Source: Cyprinodon diabolis (taxonomy: Eukaryota; Chordata; Actinopteri; Cyprinodontiformes; Cyprinodontidae). From it: a stretch of DNA of 64,000 bases. Below, in pieces: positions 55,469 to 64,000 of the stretch (the stretch's first letter is position 1; each line of letters begins with the position of its first letter). The notes beneath the pieces are model-generated. The model was not told where the DNA came from. It saw only the letters and a program-made list of their open reading frames with translations, and ran no database searches. The stretch covers positions 9,704,217 through 9,768,216 of the forward strand of contig CM060080.1 of the NCBI GenBank assembly GCA_030533445.1, written 5' to 3'. The position numbers and the translations under genes were made by a program.

Positions 55469-56493
55469 GTAGGAATAAAACTCATATCTTTGCTTTCATA
55501 ATAATGAAATAATTCCCATTTATATTAAAGCTACACTTTCTGCAGCTTAGTAAAATACAGTCTTGATTGCCGGAAGCTTAACACTGGTTAATATATGCAA
55601 CATAATCTCAAACTGGAATTGAAAAGAGCAACCTTTATTTTGGATTCAGTTATCCAGCCCTACTGTCACTATACCTTTCTTTATATGAATGAAACTAAAG
55701 ATTTATTACACCCCACCATTTGAGGTTTATTTGAAATGCAAGAACATTTCCCCAGATCTCCTTCAACATTGAAAAGAGAATATGCAATACATGTAAGGCA
55801 GATTTAAGCTGGTATTCTTAGATCTGGACATGACTTTACGTTATCTTCTTATCTAAATTTGCTCATATCGACAATCATTTTTTCCTAATATTTTTAGTTT
55901 AAGATTATGCTACTGAAAGGGCAGCATTGATAAATGTGGCCAATCCAATGAACAGTCTATTAATACTGAGTTTGCTTACTGTGTAAAATTGGCTGGTATG
56001 AAAAAAAAAAGCCAGGTCCCTTTGTTCTATATTACAAACCGTTTCTACATCTTTATTAGACAAGCAAACCGGTGAGGAAGTTGCTGTAAGAGCATGATAG
56101 AAATCGTATTAGTATTTTTCTGAACTAAAGATGGAAAACTCTGAACTTTTTGGGTGCTTTAGTCTTATGTGTAGTTCAGCCACTTCAAAGGTTTCACAGA
56201 AGGCCTTATTGACTTTTAGCTTAGATACCAAAACTGGACTCCTTCATTTACTCTCCTCTGATGGTTTCGATCTGTGAACATACATTCTTTGGCGAGGAAA
56301 TAAAGCTAACAAACATCTTCCTCTGCTTCTGACGTCAACTGCTTTTTGTTTTTGTTATTTTGAGACTTCACAGCAGTCGTGTTTATGTTATTCATAACCA
56401 AAAGGACGCTTAGCGCTTGTGGACAGATGTGCTTTAGCTTCTGGAAGCAAATGTTTAAATACCTGCATGTCTTTAAATCAAATTACATGACAG
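55469..56493. other. Intron, nothing recognised
   Basis: AT-rich spacer between two exons. Confidence 0.55.
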
Positions 56494-56581
56494 TCGTGAC
56501 AGGGAATCACGCACAGGATGAGGAGGAGTTCGACCCTGTGGAAGAAAACCTCTGCAAACAAATTAAACAAGAAAAAGTGAT
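56494..56581 (+). CDS. kif6: Kif6, exon H with two possible acceptors
   Basis: It encodes (V)VTGNHAQDEEEFDPVEENLC then KQIKQEKVI, an acidic linker leading into the next coiled coil, like the PDQQEEKLRSQLEEEK region of KIF6. Two acceptors nine bases apart, both reading TGACAG, give starts at 56494 or 56503. Both keep the frame and differ by three residues (VVT). The donor is GTGAGT after GTGAT, leaving phase 2. Confidence 0.82.
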
Positions 56582-56711
56582 GTGAGTTGTCTAAAATAAC
56601 ATACCAAATGTTATCCCAGTTTCCTCCCTGAGACATCGCTTGGATTGATTGAACACAGCAGGTGTAATGTCAACTAAAGATAAATATTGTGTTGCTGACA
56701 TCCCTTGTCAG

Positions 56712-56847
56712 TTACAAGAATACCCTTGGCCGCCTGAAGGCTATGAGGACAGAGATCGAGCATCTGCAGCTGTTGTCGGAGAGGGTGAAGGTCAAGATCC
56801 AGAAGGATTTCCAGAAGTGGTGGAGCCAGGAGGCCACTAATTCACAG
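56712..56847 (+). CDS. kif6: Kif6, exon I
   Basis: It encodes YKNTLGRLKAMRTEIEHLQL, LSERVKVKIQKDFQKWWSQE and ATNSQ. The RLKA-x-x-x-EIEHLQLL and KDF-x-x-WW-x-x-EATN motifs are the best-conserved part of the KIF6 C-terminal half and settle the identity of the gene. Acceptor CCCTTGTCAG, donor GTGACT. It enters in phase 2 and leaves in phase 0. The helix has clear heptad spacing and ends in paired Trp residues. Confidence 0.96.
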
Positions 56848-57314
56848 GTGACTGACCTCTCGCCTATTTATGTACATTTTATTTCCCTTGAACTTGTCCT
56901 GTTGTGATAAAACCAAAAGCGTTTGTGTATTTGACTTATTTAATAAAAATTAAAAAATGTTTTTAACTTCAAAAAATCTGAAACTGCTCTCCAGGTTGCA
57001 GAGGTTTATTAGAGAGCACCAGCTAACTGATAGCATTACAAAGAGAAAACAGGAAAGCAAACAAATCCGAGATGCCAGAAGATTAAAGAAGAGCTATAGG
57101 CTATATAAACTCACAGAGCCCAGTTTAAAATAGAGACACATCCAAAAGTTACAGAGTGCTGACCCTCAGGGACTCGAGTTTGACCATTATGTTTTAAAAA
57201 TAGTAGATAACATGAAACTATAAAAGAGATTCAACGTCCAACAGAACAATGAAGCTACAGCTAGACAGAGCTACAGTGGAATGCTTTAGATCAAAGTATA
57301 GTCAACTGTTTGAA
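56848..57314. other. Intron, nothing recognised
   Basis: Short AT-rich stretch before the Penelope-like fragment. Confidence 0.5.
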
Positions 57315-57985
57315 ATGTATCTGTGAAGATTCTCAGTCCTCCAGGTCATGGTCAAGCTTGAAAAGTTCAGTTTAGGCAACTGCATGTGAAGTTTTTTTAG
57401 AAAACGTTTCGTCTCTCTTCCAACAGGCTTCCTCAGTTCTAACTGATGTGGGGAACACTGAGATAAAATACTGTACTATAGGTTTAACAAAGAATTAGCC
57501 AAAGACAAAAGGTGGCTCTGATCCCTCCTACTGGATTGGCAATGGAGGTCCTCTGGGGAGGTGTTATTGGTCATTAGGGGGTTCTCATGGATCTTTAACT
57601 CCCTCGTTGGAGTGGTTTTGGTCACATACCACATTAAAGTGTGAGTCAGATGAGGCCAGGTGACGTTGTTGTCCTCAATCACAGACTAGTACATTGGAGA
57701 GACCAAGCAACGGCTAAAAGACAGAGGAAAACAATATCCACATTCTGGCCAAGTAAGAAAAAGGGTTTGAGAAAGGGGTTAAGGAATTAATCTTTGTTAG
57801 CCTTGAAAAACCATCTCTCAACAGAGGTGGTCTTAGACATAACCGATCCCCTACTTACAAAACACCTGACTCCCACTTCAATGAGGCATGTGATATTAAT
57901 CTCAGTTTTCCCTACCACTAGTTAGAACTAAGGAAGCCTCTTGAATGAGAGGCAAAACTCCATGTCCAGTTGCCTAAACGTATTA
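57315..57985 (+). mobile_element. Penelope-like retroelement fragment with GIY-YIG relic
   Basis: YIGETKQRLKDRG (57690 on) and, in another frame, FEKGVKELIFVSLEKPSLNR and GGLRHNRSPTY (57766 on) match the GIY-YIG endonuclease region at the C-terminus of Penelope-like elements. The ends carry an inverted motif: GGCAACTGCATGTGAAG ... AACGTTTCGTCTCTCTTCC (57376-57421) against GAAGCCTCTTGAATGAGAGG ... AGTTGCCTAAACG (57934-57980), as in Penelope terminal repeats. Stops and a frame change show decay. Confidence 0.78.
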
Positions 57986-58119
57986 CTCCACAACAAGTAA
58001 TGATACATAAAAATAATAATTCATTAAAATTGTGTTAAAATCAACAAATGAAAGTCAGAGAAAGTCATGCTTTTCAACCATGCTTCAACGCAATGACTTT
58101 AAAAAATGAAATTATAAAA

Positions 58120-59725
58120 CAGGTCTGGAGAAAAATTATTATACCCTTAACTTAATATTTTGTTGCACAACCTTTTAAGACAACAACTGTAATCAAACAA
58201 GTCTTGTTATTATCTATGAGACATCTGCTCCACTCAGCAGGTATTTTGCCCCACTCCTCATAAACAAACCATTCCAGTTTTCTCAGCTTTGAATCATGCC
58301 CTTCCAGATGACTTGTTTTAGCTTCTTCCAAAGATACTCAATAGGATTTAGGCTAGGGCTCATAGAAGGCCACATCACAATAGTCCAGTGTTTTAGCCAT
58401 TTTTCTTAGCCATTCTTGGTGTTGTTAAACTGTGTTTAGGGTCATTTTCCTGTTGCAAAACCCATGAGATTTGACTGACACCAAGCTTTCTGACTATTGT
58501 TATCAAGTCTTCCGTTTTGCTCGGGAAAGTACTGTATTTTAGTCCTTTTTTCTGCTGTCCTCCTGTAGTGAATTTCCTGTATTATTGTGTTATAAATTAC
58601 ATACATATATATAGATATATATTATAAACATTACACTACCTCTCCAAACAGAACTGTTGCTAGCATCACAAATCAAATTCTGCTCACCTTATTGTAGTTT
58701 GCAATTGGTTAAAAAGTGTTTATTATAATAATGTTTAGTATAATGGATACTGGAGCTTGAGTCAGGCGGCTCACAACGGATGTCCTAAGCTTAGAAGAAA
58801 TGTCCTGGTTTTTAACTTATTACAACTTTCCAATCTGTTTTGAAGCATTCATTTCAATGTGCCATAAGTGTTTATGACACATTGCTCTCTAGAATCCCTT
58901 GATAGTCCTCGGATTTTATTGCACCCTTCAGGGATTCGGTATTCCATTTGTCAGATGAAGCGAAACAGCCTCAGAAAATAAGAGAGCCTCCTTCATGTTC
59001 CACAGCAGGAACAAACGTCTATTCTTAATATTCCTCATTTTGCCACCTGTGAGCTTAGAGCTGATGTGCCTTTGAAAAAGTTTTCTTTGTTGTCTCATCT
59101 GTCCATAGGACATTCTCCCAGATGCTTTGTAGCTAGTCAAGATTTAGTTTAACAAATTCCAGTCTGGCCTTTATAGGATTTGTTTTCAACAATAGGATCC
59201 TCCTAGGTCATCTCCAATTAAGTCCACTTCGGTCTAAAGAATGATGGATGGTGTGACCTGACACTGTTACTTCAGCTTGAAGTTCACCTTTAAGTTCTTA
59301 CCCTTCATATTATCCATCTCTTAGATTTGTCAACAGTTTTCCTTCTGTGGCCACCTCCAGCTAGGTTGGCAACAGCCCTACGGGGCTTGAATTTCTGAAT
59401 AATATTTCCACCTGCTGGCACAGGAACATTAGGCTGTTTGTAGTCACATCCTTTTTTTGTCTTTTCTAGGGGTACCATCATTTTTGTCCTGGCCTGTTTC
59501 TTGAGTTTTTATTTTATTTTATTTTTTTATAATTCTGTCATGGCATTGTTGAAAACCAATGTCCAACTTTTCTTTGTGGAATTTCATACAATTTTAATTT
59601 GTTTTTTGTTTTGTTTTTGTCAGATTCAAGGTTCTTTCATAGACCCTCAATATTTCCAGGGTATATCTTTCATTATACAAGGTGTACTAAACAATTTTGT
59701 CCGGTTGTGTACAGGGAAGAAACTC
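58120..59725 (-). mobile_element. Decayed Tc1/mariner element
   Basis: The reversed transposase text is recognisable in pieces: AGATACTCAATAGGATTTAG (58333), GGGTCATTTTCCTGTTGCAA (58439), CATCTGTCCATAGGACATTC then TCCCAGATGCTTTGTAGC (59097-59133), and the 5' end motif GGGGTACCATCATTTTTGTC (59469). Frame-disrupting changes are everywhere. Borders are approximate. Confidence 0.6.
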
Positions 59726-59759
59726 CCTTAGAATTGACCTCTATTTGGTTGTATATGTA

Positions 59760-61366
59760 CAGTGGGGCAAAAAAGTATTTAGTCAGCCACCAATAGTGCA
59801 AGTTCTCCCACTCAAAAAGATGAGAGAGGCCGGTTATTTTCATCATAGATATACCTCAACTATGAGAGACAAAATGAGAAAAAAAAATCCAGAAAATCAC
59901 ATTGTCTGATTTTTAAAGAATTTATTTGCAAAATATGGTGGAAAATAAGTATTTGGTCAATAACAAAAGTTCATCTCAATACTTTGTTATATACCCTTTG
60001 TTGGCAATGACAGAGATCAAACGTTTTCTGTGAGTCTTCACAAGGTTTTCACACACTGTTGCCTATTATTTTGGCCCATTCCTCCATGCAGATCTCCTCT
60101 AGAGCAGTGATGTTCTGGGGCTGTCGCTGGGCAACACGGACTTTCAACTCCCTCCAAAGATTTTCTATGGGGTTGAGATCTAGAGACTGGCTAGGCCACT
60201 CCAGGACCTTGAAATGCTTCTTACGAAGCCACTCCTTCGTTACCCAGGCGGTGTGTTTGGGATCATTGTCATGCTGAAAGACCCAGCCAAGTTTCATCTT
60301 AAATGCCCTTGCTGATGGGAGGAGGTTTTCACTCAAGATTTGACGATACATGGCCCCATTCATTCTTTCCTTCACACGGACCAGTCGTCCTGGTCCCTTA
60401 GCAGAAAAACAGCCCCAAAGCATGATGTTTCCACCTCCATGCTTCACTGTAGGTATGGTGTTCTTTAGATGCAACTCAGCATTCTCTCTCCTCCAAACAC
60501 GACGAGTAGAGTTTTTACCAAAAAGTTCTATTTTGGTTTCATCTGACCATATGATATTCTCCCAGTCATCGTCTGGATCATCCAAATGCTCTCTAGCAAA
60601 CTTGAGACGGGCCTTGACATGTACTGGCTTAAGCAGGGGGACACGTCTGGCACTGCAGGATTTGAGTCTCTGGCGGCGTAGTGTGTTACTGATGGTAGCC
60701 TTTGTTACTTTGGTCCCAGCTCTCTGCAGGTCATTCACTAGGTCCCCCCGTGTGGTTCTGGGATTTTTACTCACTGTTCTTGTGATCATTTTGACCCCAC
60801 GGGGTGAGATCTTGCGTGGAGCCCCAGATCGAGGAAGATTATCAGTGGTCTTGTATGTTTTCCATTTTCTAATAATTGATCCCACAGTTGATTTCTTCAC
60901 ACCAAGCTGTTTACCTATTGCAGATTCAGACTTCCCAGTCTGGTGCAGGTCTATAATTTTGTTTCGGGTGTCCTTTGACAGCTCTCTAGTTTTGGCCATG
61001 GTGGAGTTTAGACTGTGACTGTTTGAGGTTGTGGACAGGCGTCTTTTATACTGATAACAGGTTCAAACAGGTGTTATTAATGAAGGTAACGAGTGGAGGA
61101 CAGAGGAGCCTCTTACAGAAGAAGTTACAGGTCTGTGAGAGCCAGAAATCTTGCTTGTTTGTAACTGACCAAATACTTATTTTCCACCACATTTTGCAAA
61201 TAAATTCTTTAAAAATCAGACAATGTGATTTTCTGGATTTTTTTTTTCTCATTTTGTCTCTCATAGTTGAGGTATATCTATGATGAAAATTACCAGCCTC
61301 TCTCATCTTTTTGAGTGGGAGAACTTGCACTATTGGTGGCTGACTAAATACTTTTTTGCCCCACTG
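59760..61366 (-). mobile_element. Tc1-type transposon, copy 2
   Basis: The inverted repeats CAGTGGGGCAAAAAAGTATT / AATACTTTTTTGCCCCACTG of about 205 bp with IR/DR layout match copy 1. TA duplication at 59758-59759 and 61367-61368. 1,607 bp. Confidence 0.95.
60049..60999 (-). pseudogene. Tc1 transposase, copy 2, C-terminal frameshift
   Basis: 316 residues open from [10 protein letters not shown]. Two HTH units (about 1-50 and 62-115) form the DNA-binding part. The DD34E triad is intact at D153 (WSDETK), D244 (HDNDPKHT) and E279 (DLNPIENLW). Near 60070 a one-base gain relative to copy 1 shifts the frame after EEWAKI, replacing roughly the last 27 residues with a short wrong tail. The usual Tc1 length is about 340. 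The loss is outside the catalytic core, so residual activity cannot be excluded. Confidence 0.9.
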
Positions 61367-61368
61367 TA

Positions 61369-63180
61369 AATCTGCAGCTGCTCCTTATCATAAGCACATC
61401 ATTGTTATAGCTATTATTTCTTAGGGGGGGTTGGTGTTTTCTTGTTTTATTTGTTGCATGTTTTCGTTTTAACTTTGTTTTTGATATATATGTTAAAAAA
61501 ATATAATTGTTTTTTATATATAGATGTTATACATTGATTTAGTGATACATATAATGTGTGTGAGTAGCATGGTAGATAAAAATAATATGCTTTATCACTT
61601 TAAAACAAAACATGTTTTAATTCACTTTATTTGTTTTATCATTAAAATAAATTTTGATTTAAAAAAAACTGCTAAAAAGTCTACCTATATGGCATATTGA
61701 AACAGATTCTAAAGATGAAATTCAATCAAAACCAGTTGATTTTTTCAAAGCCTGAAATCATCAGTTGTGTCTGTTGATACTCTTCCTGGCTTTTCTATTT
61801 CACCTGCGATTGTGTCACTGCTCTATGGCGCCGTCGGCTCAGCTAGTGGCTCCAACACGCTCCCTAAACTTGTACCATCTGATAAGAGCAGACAGTTTTC
61901 TTCTGAGTCTGCTTTGTCTCTCTCGGATAATCCATGAATTATATCTATGGAAACATCTGATTCTTCACCTCTCTCTGTGTTGTCAGCCTTCATAGAAGCA
62001 GTCAGTTTTCATGCATGGGTTGCCTTTTCATGTTGTTAAAAGAACACAACAGAACCATAAGATAGTATGTTTGAAAGTGTCTTTTTAGTGAGATTGTACC
62101 CACATTTTCAGCAACTGTTTAATTTGTTTAAAAATATTTTATCAGCGTCATCTATACATGCATATAAGTAGAAAAGGATGCCACAGGTGCTTAGAAAATA
62201 CATGTACTCAATGGACCTAAATAACAGTAACAACAGTATTGTTTTCAAACTTATCCTGAAAATTAGAAATATTTAGGACACTTACTTTTTGCAACACAGG
62301 CTGCATGAATTCACTTTGTAGCAGCATATCTGTATCAATGTTTTTCTCTATTTTGTGTTTCTGTTTCACATAAAATAGCAATAAAGTTAATCAAGGTTTG
62401 TTGCAGTAATGAGAAAAAGTGTAAATCTGCTCTGATCAATATGTAACTGCATCGAAATGTGTGCTTTTGCTTCTTGGTTTGTCTCTTTATGGATTGTGTT
62501 TCTATGGCTGATTTTGGTTGTTATGAATAGTGTTGACATTTAGGGGCCTGCATCCCATTGGACAAATGTGTCCAATGCTTACTCTGTTTGTCATAAAGCT
62601 AAATGGAACTTGGTGGGAGGATAAGTAGGAGGCAAACACAGAGACGCATTTATTTTTTCCTGAATTTCATGTGACTCAAACACTAGCAGAGTGAATAAGA
62701 ACATGAGTCAGAGGCTGTTTTTAGTCTAAAATACAAAGTATTGCAAAGGGAACGACTGGCTAAAGATTCAATTGTAACACTGAGTCAGTGAAAAGTGTCA
62801 TAACTCAAAGACTTTTCTGGACAACTGTTCTGCACTTGTCAGGAAAGCAGCCAACATGAACATCTGACAACTAGTTTGCTGATCTGATGAATGGAGAGGA
62901 ATGTCTCTTTCATCTCTGCAACATTTGGATGTCTTTCTGAATGGTAGCCAATGAGGAAGTGTGACAGGCTTCACGTGTGGCTTTGCTTTACAAAGCTGAT
63001 TATTTGTCTCGCCAGTTCATGTCCCACAGAATGACTTTCACATATGTACTTATTTAAGCATCAGAGGTCCCAGCTTCAATCTGTCTGACACATGCAGCCC
63101 CCTACAAGTTTTCTTTCATATTGTTTGTGTTGATAGCTGTTGGAGAGAATATTCAGTAATTAATGACATGTTGTTATCAG
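61369..63180. other. Intron, nothing recognised
   Basis: AT-rich; ends in acceptor TGTTATCAG. Confidence 0.5.
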
Positions 63181-63263
63181 GAATCTGAGGTTGAAGGCGG
63201 ATATAAAACTTTGTCTCCAAATGAAACCTTGCAACCGTCTTCACCTGGCACTCCAGAGTTTTG
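63181..63263 (+). CDS. kif6: Kif6, exon J (putative)
   Basis: It encodes ESEVEGGYKTLSPNETLQPS then SPGTPEF and the start of a Trp codon. The sequence begins in phase 0, as exon I requires, is open, and sits between an acceptor (TTATCAG) and a good donor (GTAAGA). The Ser/Pro-rich composition fits the poorly conserved C-terminal part of KIF6, so similarity gives little support and the call rests on splice sites, phase and order. Confidence 0.7.
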
Positions 63264-63511
63264 GTAAGAACTTTTCTTTTGGATTTCCCTGTTTGTTATT
63301 GCTATGCTTTTTCTATTACAAAATAAAAGTGTTGCATTTTTTTGTCTATTTCCACCAAAGAAGCTTTGTAGGTTACTTTTTATAAGGCCCTAATGATCTG
63401 GGTTGTGCTTTTTTCTTTTAAAAGACAACAGGTTTACATTACCTGTTTTTTTATAATTATTAATAGTCTTTTTGCAGTTTTTTTCTGGCTGGCAATGTTT
63501 ACCACTTAGAC
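63264..63511. other. Intron, nothing recognised
   Basis: T-rich spacer. Confidence 0.5.
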
Positions 63512-63605
63512 CAGGGGTGCTCAAACCCAGTCCTCAAGAAAGAAATCTTAGGGGACCAGCTAAGGACCCATCAAGGAAAGTGGGGAAATTTTGAATGGCT
63601 ACTAC
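63512..63605. mobile_element. Joined fragments of two MITE families
   Basis: 63512-63539 (CAGGGGTGCTCAAACCCAGT, CCTCAAG) resembles a hAT-type MITE end. 63540-63605 (AGGGGACCAGCTAAGGACCC, ATCAAGGAAAGTGGGGAAA, TTTTGAATGGCTACTAC) is the reversed start of the AGTAGCCATT family of 16009 and 31181. Confidence 0.6.
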
Positions 63606-64000
63606 CGGTACTTATTTTCAAGAGGCAAATATAGAAAAGCTAGATAGCGTCCCTTCTGAATAAGATGAGTGTTTAACCTTTTCTCTGAAAAATATGCACT
63701 GAGGTTTTCTCTCCTTTTAGGCTCAGAAATGCAATATATTAGAGAGATTTGTGCTGTTTGTGAGGAAATTGGGGAAAAGGACTTGATTTAGGACAGCTAA
63801 ATCCATCCTTTTAAACTCTGGCTGGTATTGAAGTAATATGCAGACTAGCTGCATGTTCATCAGAAGTTGCATAAAGAAACCAGTCACTCTCAATGAGTTA
63901 TTTATACAAAATACATAGCATGTTTACCCTGTCACCATTGTACTTAATACCAGTTGATTACTCAGCAACCTGCAGTTCTTGTTTCCATGGAAAAGATACT
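63606..64000. other. Intron, nothing recognised
   Basis: No further kif6 exon is recognised before the window ends. Confidence 0.5.

Noticed and set aside
56379..56493. In-frame ATG upstream of kif6 exon H
   Set aside because: The codons lie before the acceptor and show no KIF6 similarity, and the incoming phase requires a splice.
60350..61018. Plus-strand open frame of 222 codons in Tc1 copy 2
   Set aside because: It is the antisense shadow of the transposase on the minus strand. The same shadow exists in copy 1.

Overview
The window is a piece of a teleost fish chromosome. The signs are AT-rich spacer, GT-AG introns of 1 to 17 kb, and a dense load of fish-type transposons (Tc1/mariner, hAT, PIF/Harbinger, a sushi-type chromovirus, Penelope-like, tRNA-derived SINEs). 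No prokaryotic features, tRNA/rRNA genes or CRISPR arrays were seen. The species cannot be named from the sequence alone.

One host gene runs through the whole window on the + strand: kif6, encoding the kinesin-9 family motor KIF6. Ten coding exons (about 1.5 kb in total) can be followed with consistent splice phases: 3044-3147, 5384-5489, 10577-10730, 24864-25502, 42993-43095, 43421-43476, 55418-55468, 56494-56581, 56712-56847 and 63181-63263. They encode the neck/stalk and coiled-coil region. The motor domain lies upstream of the window and the C-terminus downstream. Two points in the gene stand out. The 14.1-kb intron 10731-24863 carries textbook minor-spliceosome (U12-type) signals. Exon 24864-25502 encodes about six degenerate copies of a 22-residue repeat that I do not recall from mammalian KIF6.

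The introns are built largely of mobile DNA. 1-9.9 kb: end of a hAT-like element, a solo LTR with its 5-bp duplication, LINE 3' ends and a 1.4-kb element with 8-9 bp duplications. 12.7-18 kb: a MITE, a SINE, and a hAT element carrying two insertions. 18.1-23.8 kb: a Tc1 element interrupted by a structurally intact two-gene Harbinger transposon and by a foldback element that itself holds a TTAA-flanked MITE. 25.7-31.5 kb: a Kolobok-like element with a decayed THAP domain, a mariner remnant and more MITEs. 33.7-35.3 kb and 59.8-61.4 kb: two near-identical Tc1 copies, each broken at a different place. 36.1-42.7 kb: a non-autonomous DNA element into which a 5.8-kb sushi-type Ty3/Gypsy retrotransposon has inserted. 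That retrotransposon shows a self-priming signature: 11 nt at the predicted mRNA 5' end complement the primer-binding site. 46-60 kb: a Harbinger-type MITE, a SINE, an IS3EU-type element with 6-bp duplications, Tc1/mariner remnants and a Penelope-like fragment with a decayed GIY-YIG region.

Functionally, the only cellular protein supported here is Kif6. The Harbinger pair (Myb/SANT-like protein plus DDE nuclease) is the only mobile gene set whose frames are open throughout. All other transposon genes are broken. Percent identities and counts are by-eye readings, not computed alignments.
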